From positions 247,715 through 311,714 of the forward strand of contig NZ_JACSQP010000004.1 in assembly GCF_014836535.1 (NCBI RefSeq): DNA of 64,000 nt. Direction: 5' to 3'. Both the position numbers and the translations under genes were made by a program. Below are positions 9,168 through 16,900 of this stretch, piece after piece. Under the pieces are notes generated by a model. That model was not told the DNA's origin and did not search any database. It saw only the letters and a list, made by a program, of their open reading frames with translations. Positions within the stretch are counted from its first letter, which is position 1. Every line of letters starts with the position of its first letter. The stretch comes from Microbacterium pullorum. Lineage in GTDB: Bacteria > Actinomycetota > Actinomycetes > Actinomycetales > Microbacteriaceae.

Positions 9168-9172
9168 CTCTA

Positions 9173-9216
9173 CTACCCAGTGTCACTGACTACCGGTACT
9201 CAGTATCACTCGGTAG
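9173..9216. promoter_or_regulatory. 44-base interrupted palindrome upstream of padR, probable operator
   Basis: Two 22-base halves centred between 9194 and 9195 match at 18 of 22 positions. The core ACTGACTACCGGTACTCAGT (9185-9204) is a near-perfect dyad around ACCGGT. Outer CTACC/GGTAG elements repeat the same CTACC word found in the core, suggesting two or more dimer sites. It starts 6 bases before the padR start, as expected for autoregulation. Confidence 0.7.
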
Positions 9217-9260
9217 CGGAGGATGCGCAAGGGCGGCGTTGATGCCGCCGTCGCCCGCCC

Positions 9261-9407
9261 CGGGTTCGGGGCGCGTATCGGGTGGGTGAACTGCCTCCAA
9301 GCCCGGGTTCGGGGCGCGTATCGGGCACCGAACGGCATCCAGCCCGGGTTCGGGGCGCGTATCGGGTGGTGAACTGCCTCCAGCCCTGGTTCGGGGCGCG
9401 TATCGGG
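9261..9407. repeat. Four-copy tandem repeat, period 41-43 bases
   Basis: The 20-base core GGTTCGGGGCGCGTATCGGG recurs at 9263, 9306, 9347 and 9388, so the steps are 43, 41 and 41 bases. Between cores the sequence is also largely shared (GTGAACTGCCTCCA, with one copy diverged). The array lies between the 5' end of padR and the 3' end of cofE, so it is untranslated. No protein-coding sense is seen in 9217-9430. Function is unknown. Confidence 0.85.
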
Positions 9408-9430
9408 TGTGCGGTGGGGGATGCCGCGCG

Positions 9431-10186
9431 TCAGCGCGCGTCGAGTCCGGCGGCGTAGCCGCGGGCGTAGGCCTCATCGGCGCCCAGGTGGAAGAAATCC
9501 CGCTCCGCGGGGCGCACGATCGAGCGGGCTCCCGGAAGATCGAGCGAGCCGACGAGGTCGGCGCGGCCGCGCACGACGGCGACGGGACGCCGTGAGGCCT
9601 TGCCCTTGACGAGGTCGCCGGTGGCGGCCAACTCATCCGCGACGCACGGCATGGTCACCACGAGGGGGCGACCCTCGGCATCGGTCTGGCCGCGCAGGTC
9701 CGCCATCACGACGACGCCGCCGGCGCCGATCGCGTGGTCGGTCTGACCTTCGCGCCAGGCGCGACCCAGGGTGTCCGAGACGATGACGCCCACCTGCACG
9801 CCGAGTAGCCCACGCAGACCTGCGGCGATCGCGCGGGCGGAGGCATCGGGATCGACCGGCAGCAGCAGCACCGTGCCGTGCGGGGTGTTGGAGGCATCCA
9901 CCCCCGCCGCCGCCGAGACGATGCCCAGGCGGTTCTCGACGATGCGGGTCACATGACCGGATGCCGCGGTGCGCGTGGCGACCACGCGCACGGTCTCGGC
10001 GGTGATCGCGTCTTCGCGGTCGTCGGCGCGGATCATGCGGCCTTCGGCCTTGGACACGATCTTCGACGTGACCACGAGGATGTCGCCGTCGGCGAGTGTG
10101 TCGCCCGCGGCACGCGCGATCAGTGCGACGAGGTCATCGCCGGCCGCGATCTCGGGGATGCCGTCGAGCGCCCAGGCCTGCAGCAC
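9431..10186 (-). CDS. cofE: Coenzyme F420-0:L-glutamate ligase
   Basis: A 251-residue CofE/FbiB N-terminal-domain protein that adds L-glutamates to F420-0 with GTP. The start [12 protein letters not shown] and the blocks [48 protein letters not shown] and AIGAGGV are characteristic. It is a single-domain version, lacking the C-terminal nitroreductase-like half of mycobacterial FbiB. I choose the GTG at 10186, 5 bases after the stop of the acetyltransferase gene; upstream in-frame sequence lacks family similarity. No other F420 genes are near, but two LLM-class oxidoreductases that may use F420 occur at 41.4 and 50.3 kb. Confidence 0.9.
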   Translation of the reverse strand: MLQAWALDGIPEIAAGDDLVALIARAAGDTLADGDILVVTSKIVSKAEGRMIRADDREDAITAETVRVVATRTAASGHVTRIVENRLGIVSAAAGVDASNTPHGTVLLLPVDPDASARAIAAGLRGLLGVQVGVIVSDTLGRAWREGQTDHAIGAGGVVVMADLRGQTDAEGRPLVVTMPCVADELAATGDLVKGKASRRPVAVVRGRADLVGSLDLPGARSIVRPAERDFFHLGADEAYARGYAAGLDAR

Positions 10187-10191
10187 GACGT

Positions 10192-10698
10192 TCAGCGGAC
10201 GAAGCGGACTTCGGTCAGCGTTTCGCCGAGGAAGGGCTCGGTGTGCGCAGCGCCGTCGAGCGTGAACCCGTTGCGCTGGTAGAACCGGTGCGCGCGGGGG
10301 TTGGCTTCGGCGACCCAGAGGTACGCCTCTTCGTCGGGGTGGATGGCGGCATCGAAGAGCCGCTGACCGACGCCGGTGCCCTGGTAGCGGGCGAGCAGGT
10401 AGATGAAGTACAGCTCGCGGGCGCGCGGGGCGTCGCGGTCGCGGGCCGGGCCCGAACCGACGAAGCCGACGATCTCCCCGTCGTCGAGGGCGGCGTGCAT
10501 GCGGAAATCTGGGCCCTGCTGGGCCCAGTGCGTCCACAGTTCCGCCAGGCGCCGGGGCGAGACCTTCTCGAGGGCAGCCTTGCTGATGAGGTGGTCGTAG
10601 GTTTCGTGCCAGCATGCGGCGTGCACGCGGCCGAGGGCCTCGGCGTCCACATCCCGCACCGGACGGACGACGATGTCGGTCTGGGTCTCGCGTTCCAT
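10192..10698 (-). CDS. GNAT family N-acetyltransferase
   Basis: A 168-residue GCN5-related acetyltransferase. The acetyl-CoA binding loop is visible as [19 protein letters not shown] (motif A, Q-x-x-G-x-G), followed by [22 protein letters not shown], the usual motif B. The acceptor is unknown. It is immediately upstream of cofE with 5 bases between, so they form an operon, but no established F420 step needs an acetyltransferase of this type, and the pairing may be incidental. Confidence 0.88.
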   Translation of the reverse strand: MERETQTDIVVRPVRDVDAEALGRVHAACWHETYDHLISKAALEKVSPRRLAELWTHWAQQGPDFRMHAALDDGEIVGFVGSGPARDRDAPRARELYFIYLLARYQGTGVGQRLFDAAIHPDEEAYLWVAEANPRAHRFYQRNGFTLDGAAHTEPFLGETLTEVRFVR

Positions 10699-10837
10699 GC
10701 CGTGACTCTACGCGCGGCGCGCGTGGCGGCGAAATCGGTACCGACGGGGTTGCGCGGCGCCGGCGGGTGGTGCCCGCGGTGCGGGGGCCGGTTGTGCGGA
10801 TCCTCAACGCGATTGCCCGAACGGTGGTCGATCCCGC

Positions 10838-10843
10838 TAGCAT
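10838..10843 (+). promoter_or_regulatory. Probable -10 box for a leaderless thioesterase transcript
   Basis: TAGCAT ends 8 bases before the GTG start at 10852, and no ribosome-binding sequence is visible between. TTGCCC near 10813 is a possible -35 with a long spacer. This matches the pattern at several other genes in the window. Confidence 0.45.
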
Positions 10844-10851
10844 CACGCCTC

Positions 10852-11415
10852 GTGAACGTGTGGTGGCGGACTCTTCTGACGATCCTGCGGGCAAAGGTGC
10901 TGCTGCGGCGCAGCGGGCCGCTCGCACCGACCGCGGTCGGGCGCGTGCGGCTGCGCACCCTGCCCACCGACATCGACCTGCTCGGCCACATGAACAACGG
11001 ACGCTACGCGTCGCTGTTCGACCTCGGGCGGTTCGACCTGCTCATCCGCACCGGCATGTGGGACCTCGTCAACGAGCAGGGCTGGTACGCGGTCGTCGCC
11101 AGCGAGACGATCTCGTTCCGCAAATCGCTCGAGCTGTGGCAGCGCTTCACCGTGGAATCACGTCTGCACGGACACGACGACAAAGCCGTCTACATGGTGC
11201 ACCGCGCAGTCGTCGACGGCGAGATCTACGCCGAGATGCTGGTGCGAGCACGATTCCTCAAGCGCGGCGGGGGCCTCGTGCCGATGGAGGAGTTGTTCTC
11301 AGCCCTGCACCGCCCGGATGATCTCCCGTCGCTCGAGCCCTGGATCACCGAGTGGGCGGCGGCGTCTGCGCTGCCGTCGACACGCGCGGCCGCGCCGAGC
11401 ATCTGGAGAGGGTGA
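10852..11415 (+). CDS. Acyl-CoA thioesterase, hotdog fold
   Basis: A 187-residue thioesterase of the 4-hydroxybenzoyl-CoA-thioesterase-like/FcoT-like actinobacterial group. The hotdog signature [20 protein letters not shown] is near residue 45, and [17 protein letters not shown] then [24 protein letters not shown] form the sheet. It presumably releases free acids from acyl-CoA, with substrate unknown. The start is GTG 10852 or GTG 10858; no Shine-Dalgarno is visible. Its last 71 bases overlap the 3' end of the convergent exported-protein gene. Confidence 0.82.
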   Translation: MNVWWRTLLTILRAKVLLRRSGPLAPTAVGRVRLRTLPTDIDLLGHMNNGRYASLFDLGRFDLLIRTGMWDLVNEQGWYAVVASETISFRKSLELWQRFTVESRLHGHDDKAVYMVHRAVVDGEIYAEMLVRARFLKRGGGLVPMEELFSALHRPDDLPSLEPWITEWAAASALPSTRAAAPSIWRG

Positions 11416-12502
11416 CCGACGCCGCGGCATCCGGTCCTGCGCCGTCCAATGCATCGGCGGCGGCCCCTTCGGTCGCGTCGTCAGGATCGGCGCTCTCCGG
11501 CTCCGCCGGGTCGGAGGGCTCGGTGCTGCTGCCGGCTGCCTCGGACGCCGGCGCGTCGTCCGACGTCTCGTCGCCCGCGGGCAGCGTGTCTCCCGCCGGC
11601 GGCACGGACTCGTCGGCCGACGGTCCCGTCTCGTCCTCCGGCGTCGAGGAATACTGCGTATGCCCGATGAGACGCGCGGTGATCGACACGCTGTGGGTGC
11701 CGTGCAGGAGCGTCGTCTGTCCGGAGGTGAGGGTATAGAGGTCCGGATTGGTCACATCCTGAACCACGGTGAACCCGTATCCGCCGGCGGGGTTGGGCTC
11801 CCACTGCAGTGAGTTCGGTATGCCGCCGGCCGCGATCATCGCCGCCCGAGCCTCCGAGAGGTCCAGGGTCACCTGCCAGCCGTACGCGAACGGATACTCC
11901 GCCCGATCCACGAGGCCGGTCACCGTCAGCGTCAGGGCTGCCTCAGTCGCAGTCCACTCGCCCGCCGCGGTGACGGTCGTCGTGTACCAGGACGGGTCGG
12001 CCGGCGGCGGTACTTGGTTGGTCCAGGTGCACACCGTGATCGTGACGATCTCGCCCGGGGCAAGTGCTGTGTCGCCGCGCGCGATCACGACGGTGTCGTC
12101 GTCCGGTGAGGCGCTGAAACTCACGCCGCCGGTCGTCGTCCAGAAGTTGGTGGGGCCGAGGCCCCAGAACGGCGCGGTGGTGGTTGAGATCTGGATGCTC
12201 CAGGGGGCGGGCTCGGATGATGTCGTGGTGACCGTGAGGTCGACGCAGATCTGCCCCGAGCCGCACTCTGGCAGGTCCCATTCCGGGTCGGACACGATGA
12301 GGGTGTTCTCACCCGGCGTGAACGGGCCCTCGGCTGCGGGCGGGGGAGTCGCCGCCCAATCGCCGGCGGTCACTTCGGCCGTGGCGTGCACCTCGTCGCG
12401 CCAGGTGGCCGAGGTGTGGTGAACGAGGTTCGCGCTCAGCAGGCCCAGCGAGAGCAGCGGGGCGATGACCAGCACCCATACGGAACGCAGACGCCGCATC
12501 AT
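11345..12502 (-). CDS. Exported protein with SipW-type signal peptide and acidic tail
   Basis: A 385-residue secreted protein. The N-terminus RSVWVLVIAPLLSLGLLS then ANLVHHTSATWRDEVHA matches SipW-dependent signal peptides, with the T-S-A-x-W-x-D pattern after the hydrophobic core. Residues 40-260 are beta-rich, Thr/Val-rich repeats (TTTSSEPAPWSIQIS, ALAPGEIVTITVCTW). The C-terminal 100 residues are acidic low complexity (Ser, Glu, Asp, Ala), with no LPXTG or membrane anchor. The start overlaps the signal peptidase stop by 4 bases. It is probably a minor or accessory surface/matrix component processed by that peptidase. The 3' end overlaps the thioesterase gene. Confidence 0.75.
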   Translation of the reverse strand: MMRRLRSVWVLVIAPLLSLGLLSANLVHHTSATWRDEVHATAEVTAGDWAATPPPAAEGPFTPGENTLIVSDPEWDLPECGSGQICVDLTVTTTSSEPAPWSIQISTTTAPFWGLGPTNFWTTTGGVSFSASPDDDTVVIARGDTALAPGEIVTITVCTWTNQVPPPADPSWYTTTVTAAGEWTATEAALTLTVTGLVDRAEYPFAYGWQVTLDLSEARAAMIAAGGIPNSLQWEPNPAGGYGFTVVQDVTNPDLYTLTSGQTTLLHGTHSVSITARLIGHTQYSSTPEDETGPSADESVPPAGDTLPAGDETSDDAPASEAAGSSTEPSDPAEPESADPDDATEGAAADALDGAGPDAAASVTLSRCSARPRVSTAAQTPPPTR

Positions 12503-13104
12503 CGGAGGGTGGGGTTGCTCGCGACCGGTTCGGGAGGGAGCGGGGAGTGGGTCGGATCGGCCGCGTCTTGCGACGTGGCACGCGCGTGGGTCGCGCTGCG
12601 CACCGGGAACAGCGCGAGCGCGGCGAAAAGCAACAGCCCTCCGAGTATCGGGAGCGTGGCCTGGGGCTGTCGCAGCGCCGTGACGTAGCGGCCGGCGCCG
12701 GGGATCACGAGCGCCGGCTGCAAGACCGAGGCGTCGGCGTCGACAGCATAGGTCTCGGGGTCCACAGTGTCATTGGCGTCGCCCTTCATCTCGAACGTGT
12801 AGCCGTCGTCGGTGGCGGTCACCGCGGTGACACGGTGGGTGACGAGGGTCTCTTCCAGCGCACTTGGCAGGGTCGCCACCTCGCCGACGGCGACCTCGGA
12901 CGCGGGCGTGGGCACGGCGAGGATGAGGTCCCCGGTCTTGATCGCAGGCGTCATCGAGCCCGACGCCACCACGAGCGGCTGCACGGCACCGAACTCATGG
13001 GCGACCCAGAGCCCGGCGCAGGCGACGCCGACGATCGCGAGCGCGCCGACCGCGATGCGGCCCAGCAGATTCGTCGCACGCGCTGCGAGTGAGCGCGATC
13101 TCAC
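12499..13104 (-). CDS. sipW: Signal peptidase I, SipW/archaeal type (S26B)
   Basis: A 201-residue membrane peptidase that cleaves signal peptides of its neighbours. A first membrane helix (about 15-33) is followed by the catalytic-Ser block VVASGSMTPAIKTGDLIL with Ser50, then VTHRVTAV with His90, where bacterial type I enzymes have Lys; this Ser/His form defines the S26B (SipW, ER-like) group. GDANDTVDPE supplies the conserved Asp, and a C-terminal membrane helix is near 155-175. Start: GTG 13104 after GGAGGGAGG; the frame remains open upstream to 13224 but that leader is Arg/His-rich alternating sequence. It lies between two genes for SipW-type substrates, strongly supporting the assignment. 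Confidence 0.88.
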   Translation of the reverse strand: MRSRSLAARATNLLGRIAVGALAIVGVACAGLWVAHEFGAVQPLVVASGSMTPAIKTGDLILAVPTPASEVAVGEVATLPSALEETLVTHRVTAVTATDDGYTFEMKGDANDTVDPETYAVDADASVLQPALVIPGAGRYVTALRQPQATLPILGGLLLFAALALFPVRSATHARATSQDAADPTHSPLPPEPVASNPTLR

Positions 13105-13140
13105 GAAGACCTCCCTCCGAATCCGAATGTGACTCTCAAA

Positions 13141-13195
13141 GCACGTGCGTGCGCGCGGGCGGACGTGCGTTCGCGCACGCGCACGCACACGCACG
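13141..13195. repeat. Alternating purine-pyrimidine tract in sipW leader
   Basis: About 55 bases are dominated by alternating GC/AC/GT dinucleotides with few breaks. Such tracts can adopt left-handed DNA under supercoiling. It lies in the untranslated leader between the 13.2-13.75 kb gene and sipW. Confidence 0.5.
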
Positions 13196-13205
13196 ATTGG
13201 GGACG

Positions 13206-13227
13206 GCAGTGCGCGGTCGCGCACTGC
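13206..13227 (-). terminator. Perfect 10-bp hairpin between tasA-like gene and sipW
   Basis: GCAGTGCGCG at 13206-13215 pairs perfectly with CGCGCACTGC at 13218-13227. It begins 4 bases beyond the stop of the exported-protein gene on the minus strand and has no T-run. It could act as a partial terminator or mRNA stabiliser that makes the first gene more abundant than sipW. Confidence 0.6.
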
Positions 13228-13231
13228 GGCA

Positions 13232-13753
13232 TCAGCCCTGCGTACCGGTGACCTTCAGCGTGATGGTGCCCTCCGCGCCACGCAGCGTGTCGGGCATCTC
13301 GCCCGGGGTGACCGTCACGTCGATCTCGGTGTACGCGCCCGGCTCGAGGGTGGTCTGCCCGGGCTCGGCCGCCACCTCGACGGTGGAGTCCTCGGTGAAC
13401 AGGTCGCCGGTGGTCGTCGTCGTCACGTCGATGGTGGTCGGAACGCTGGAGTCGTTCTTGACGTAGACCGTCGTCGTCACCGGTTCGCCGCCCGGAAGCA
13501 GCTCAGCGAACCCCGACGAGTCGATCGGGATTTCCAGAGCTTCTCCCTCGGTCGCATACTCGTCCCAGGGGCCGCTGCTGCTCAGGCTTCCCTGCAGGTT
13601 GAACGTGGCCGCCTGTGCGCCGGCGGAGAACCACACCTGGTCGGTCCACGCGGCCGTGGTGAGACCAGCGCCGATTCCCAGGAAAGCGAGCGTCGCCACG
13701 GCGAGACGCCTGCGGTCGCGGCGGCGGTCTTCAGTGTGAGAGTTGTTTGTCAA
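13232..13753 (-). CDS. TasA/camelysin-like exported protein with SipW-type signal peptide
   Basis: A 173-residue secreted beta-rich protein. After a basic start, the segment AVATLAFLGIGAGLTTAAWT then DQVWFSAGAQAATFNLQGS is a SipW-type signal peptide. The mature part reads like a TasA/camelysin fold (ELLPGGEPVTTTVYVKNDSS, TVEVAAEPGQTTLEPGAYTE), with a DUF4352-like single-domain size. I choose TTG 13753 (LTNNSHTED) because AAAGGAG lies 6 bases upstream; a start 27 codons further up is possible but unlikely. It is first in a three-gene operon with sipW and is the best candidate for the main structural subunit of an extracellular fibre. No cysteine or sortase signal is seen. Confidence 0.75.
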   Translation of the reverse strand: MTNNSHTEDRRRDRRRLAVATLAFLGIGAGLTTAAWTDQVWFSAGAQAATFNLQGSLSSSGPWDEYATEGEALEIPIDSSGFAELLPGGEPVTTTVYVKNDSSVPTTIDVTTTTTGDLFTEDSTVEVAAEPGQTTLEPGAYTEIDVTVTPGEMPDTLRGAEGTITLKVTGTQG

Positions 13754-13916
13754 CGGTGCTCCTTTCGGGTCGATCAGCACCTCTCCATGATAAATCCGTG
13801 GTCTGACCACGCGGAAACCTCCCAGCGGGGACAAACCTCGATTTCAGCGCCTTCACAGGCATGCCTGCGACACACGACGCGATGCCGCAAGCCGCCGTTC
13901 CGACCTGCGGCGCACC

Positions 13917-13922
13917 TAGGCT
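13917..13922 (+). promoter_or_regulatory. -10 box for leaderless putA transcript
   Basis: TAGGCT ends 6 bases before ATG 13929, with no Shine-Dalgarno sequence. The expected transcription start coincides with the start codon. Confidence 0.6.
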
Positions 13923-13928
13923 GGGCGC

Positions 13929-16900
13929 ATGTCGCAGACCCACGAGGACGGGCAGCTTTCGGACACCCACCCCCTGGCCGAGCCGGCGATCGATCTCGCC
14001 CAGCGCTGGGTGCGCGAAGCCGCCGCTGCCACCGACGTCGACCCCGCCGCCGCGCGCCTTGCCGGAGTACTCAAGGACCCGCAGGGGCTCCCGTTCACGA
14101 TCGGTTTCGTCGACGGTGTGATGCGCCCCGAGAGCCTGTCGGCAGCGGCATCCCAGTTGGGCCGAATCGCCCCGCTGGTTCCCCGGTTCCTGCCGTGGTA
14201 CCTGCGCTCCGCCGTGCGCGTGGGCGGCGCCGTCGCCCCTGCCGTGCCCTCACCCGTCGTGCCGATCGCGCGCCGGGTGCTGCGCGAGATGGTGGGGCAC
14301 CTGATCGCCGATGCCCGTCCCGACAAGCTCGGCAAGGCGATCGCACGCATCCGCGAGTCGGGTGCCCGGCTCAACCTCAACCTGCTCGGCGAGGCCGTGC
14401 TCGGCGATACCGAGGCGCTCCACCGCCGCGACGGCATCCACGACCTCATCCGCCGCGACGACGTCGACTACGTCTCGGTGAAGGTCTCGGCGATCACCCC
14501 GCGCATCTCGCTGTGGGCGTTCGATCAGACGGTCGATGCCGTGGTCGAGCGACTCTTGCCGCTGTATCTGTCTGCGGCATCCGACGGCACCTTCATCAAC
14601 CTCGACATGGAGGAGTACCGCGACCTCGACCTCACCATCGCGGTGTTCACGCGCCTGCTCGAAGACCCGCGCCTGGCGGGCCTCGAGGCCGGCATCGTGC
14701 TGCAGGCCTACCTGCCCGACGCCCTGCCTGCGCTGCAGGAGCTGTCGGCGTGGGCGCGCGCCCGCGTCGCCGAGGGCGGCGCCCGCATCAAGATCCGCCT
14801 CGTGAAGGGGGCGAACCTCGCGATGGAGCGGGTGGATGCCACGATGCACGACTGGCCGCTCGCGACCTACGACACCAAGGTCGACACCGACGCGAACTAC
14901 CTGCGGTGCCTCGACTGGGCACTGCGCCCCGAGCGCACCGCGGCGGTGCGCATCGGCGTCGCCGGCCACAACCTGTTCGACATCGCGTACGCGTGGCTGC
15001 TGGCGGGTGAGCGCGGCGTGCAGGACGACATCGACGTCGAGATGCTGCTCGGCATGGCGCAGGCGCAGGTGCAGGCCGTCGCGCGCGAGGTCGGCCCCGT
15101 GCTGCTGTACGTGCCGGTGGTGCGCCCTGACGAGTTCGACGTGGCCATCAGCTACCTCGTGCGCCGGCTGGAGGAGAACGCCTCGAGCGAGAACTTCCTC
15201 TCCGCCGCCTTCGATCTGGATGCCGATCCGGCGCTGTTCGAGCGTGAGAGGGAGCGGTTCGTCGCGTCGCTCGAGCGCGCCGCCGACCCGACGCTCGACG
15301 TCGGACCGCACCGGGTGCAGGACCGGGCGGCGCCCGCGCCGGGGCAGGCTCGCAGCATTCTGCGGGAGTCGCCGGCCGATGACGACGCGGGGGAGGCCGG
15401 GCTGACCCAGGCCGTGCTCGGCATCGCCCGCTCCGGCGGTTCGGATGACACGGTGCCGATGGGCCCGCCAGGTGGCGATGCCGTGCGCTTCGGCGGCGCG
15501 GAATTCGTCGAGACGGCCGTCTTCGCCCCCCGCGAGACCCGCCGCGCGCTCGGCGCCCCCGGCTTTCACAACGCCCCCGACACCGACCCGGCCGTGCCCG
15601 CGAATCGCGCGTGGGGCGATAATGTCTTCGCGCGTATCGAGGTGAGTGCAGCGGGCGATGCCACGATCGACGCCGCCCGCGTGAGCGACGCCGGTGATCT
15701 CGAACGCATCGTCGCGACCGTCACCGCAGCCGCCGGCGCCTGGGGTGCGCGCCCCGCCGCCGACCGCGCGGTCGTGCTCATGGCCGCCGGTCGGGCGCTC
15801 GAGGCCCGCAGGGCGGAATTGATCGAGGTCGCGGCCTCTGAGACGGCCAAGGTGCTCGCCGACGCCGACGTCGAGGTGAGCGAGGCCGTGGACTTCGCCC
15901 ACTACTACGCCGCCACGGCGCGCGAACTCGACCGCGTGAGCGGTGCCGTGTTCGAGCCGTCGCGGCTGACCGTGGTCGCCCCGCCCTGGAACTTCCCCAT
16001 CGCGATCCCGGCCGGTGGTGTGCTCGCCGCGCTCGCCGCGGGGTCGGGCGTCGTGCTCAAGCCGGCGCCGCAGGCACGCCGGTGCGCCGCCGTGATCGTC
16101 GAGGCGCTGTGGGAGGCCGGGGTGCCCCGCGACGTGCTCGCCCTCGTCGACCTCGACGAAGGCGAGCTGGGGGAGCGGCTCATCGCCCACCCGGCGGTCG
16201 ACCGCGTGATCCTCACCGGCTCGTGGGACACCGCGGCGCTCTTCCGCTCGTGGCGGCCTTCGCTGCCGCTGCTGGCCGAGACGAGCGGCAAGAACGCGAT
16301 GATCGTCACCCCCAGCGCCGACCTCGACCTCGCCGTCGCCGACCTCGTGCGCAGCGCCTTCGGGCATGCCGGCCAGAAATGCTCGGCCGCGTCGCTGGCG
16401 ATCCTGGTCGGCCCGGTCGGACGCTCGCAGCGCTTCGCCCGGCAGCTGGTGGATGCCACGCGCTCGCTGCGGGTGGGCGTGCCCACCGATCCTCGGGCCG
16501 AGGTGGGTCCGCTGGTCGAAGCGCCCGCCGGCAAGCTCGACTGGGCACTGCACACGCTCGAAGACGGCGAGAAGTGGCTCGTCGAACCACGCCGCCTCGA
16601 CGACGTCGATGCGCAGTACGCCGGGCGACTGTGGACCCCCGGCATCCGCGTGGGAGTGCAGGCCGGGTCGCGCACGCACCTGGAGGAGTTCTTCGGGCCG
16701 GTGCTCGGCATCATGCACGCGACCTCCCTCGCCGAGGCGATCGAGCTGCAGAACGCCGTCGCGTACGGGTTGACGGCGGGGCTGTGCACCCAGAACCCCG
16801 ACGACCTCGCGCTGTGGCTCTCGCGTGTCGAGGCGGGCAACCTCTACGTCAACCGCGGCATCACCGGGGCGATCGTGCAGCGTCAGCCCTTCGGCGGCTG

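Noticed and set aside
9261..9407. Tandem repeats considered as a CRISPR array
   Set aside because: Linkers between cores are themselves similar rather than unique spacers, the core is only 20 bases, and no cas genes are near.
12499..13224. Longer signal peptidase with 40 extra N-terminal residues
   Set aside because: The extension is encoded by the alternating GC tract and gives Arg/Ala/His repeats; GTG 13104 has a strong GGAGG site and the expected N-terminal membrane helix.
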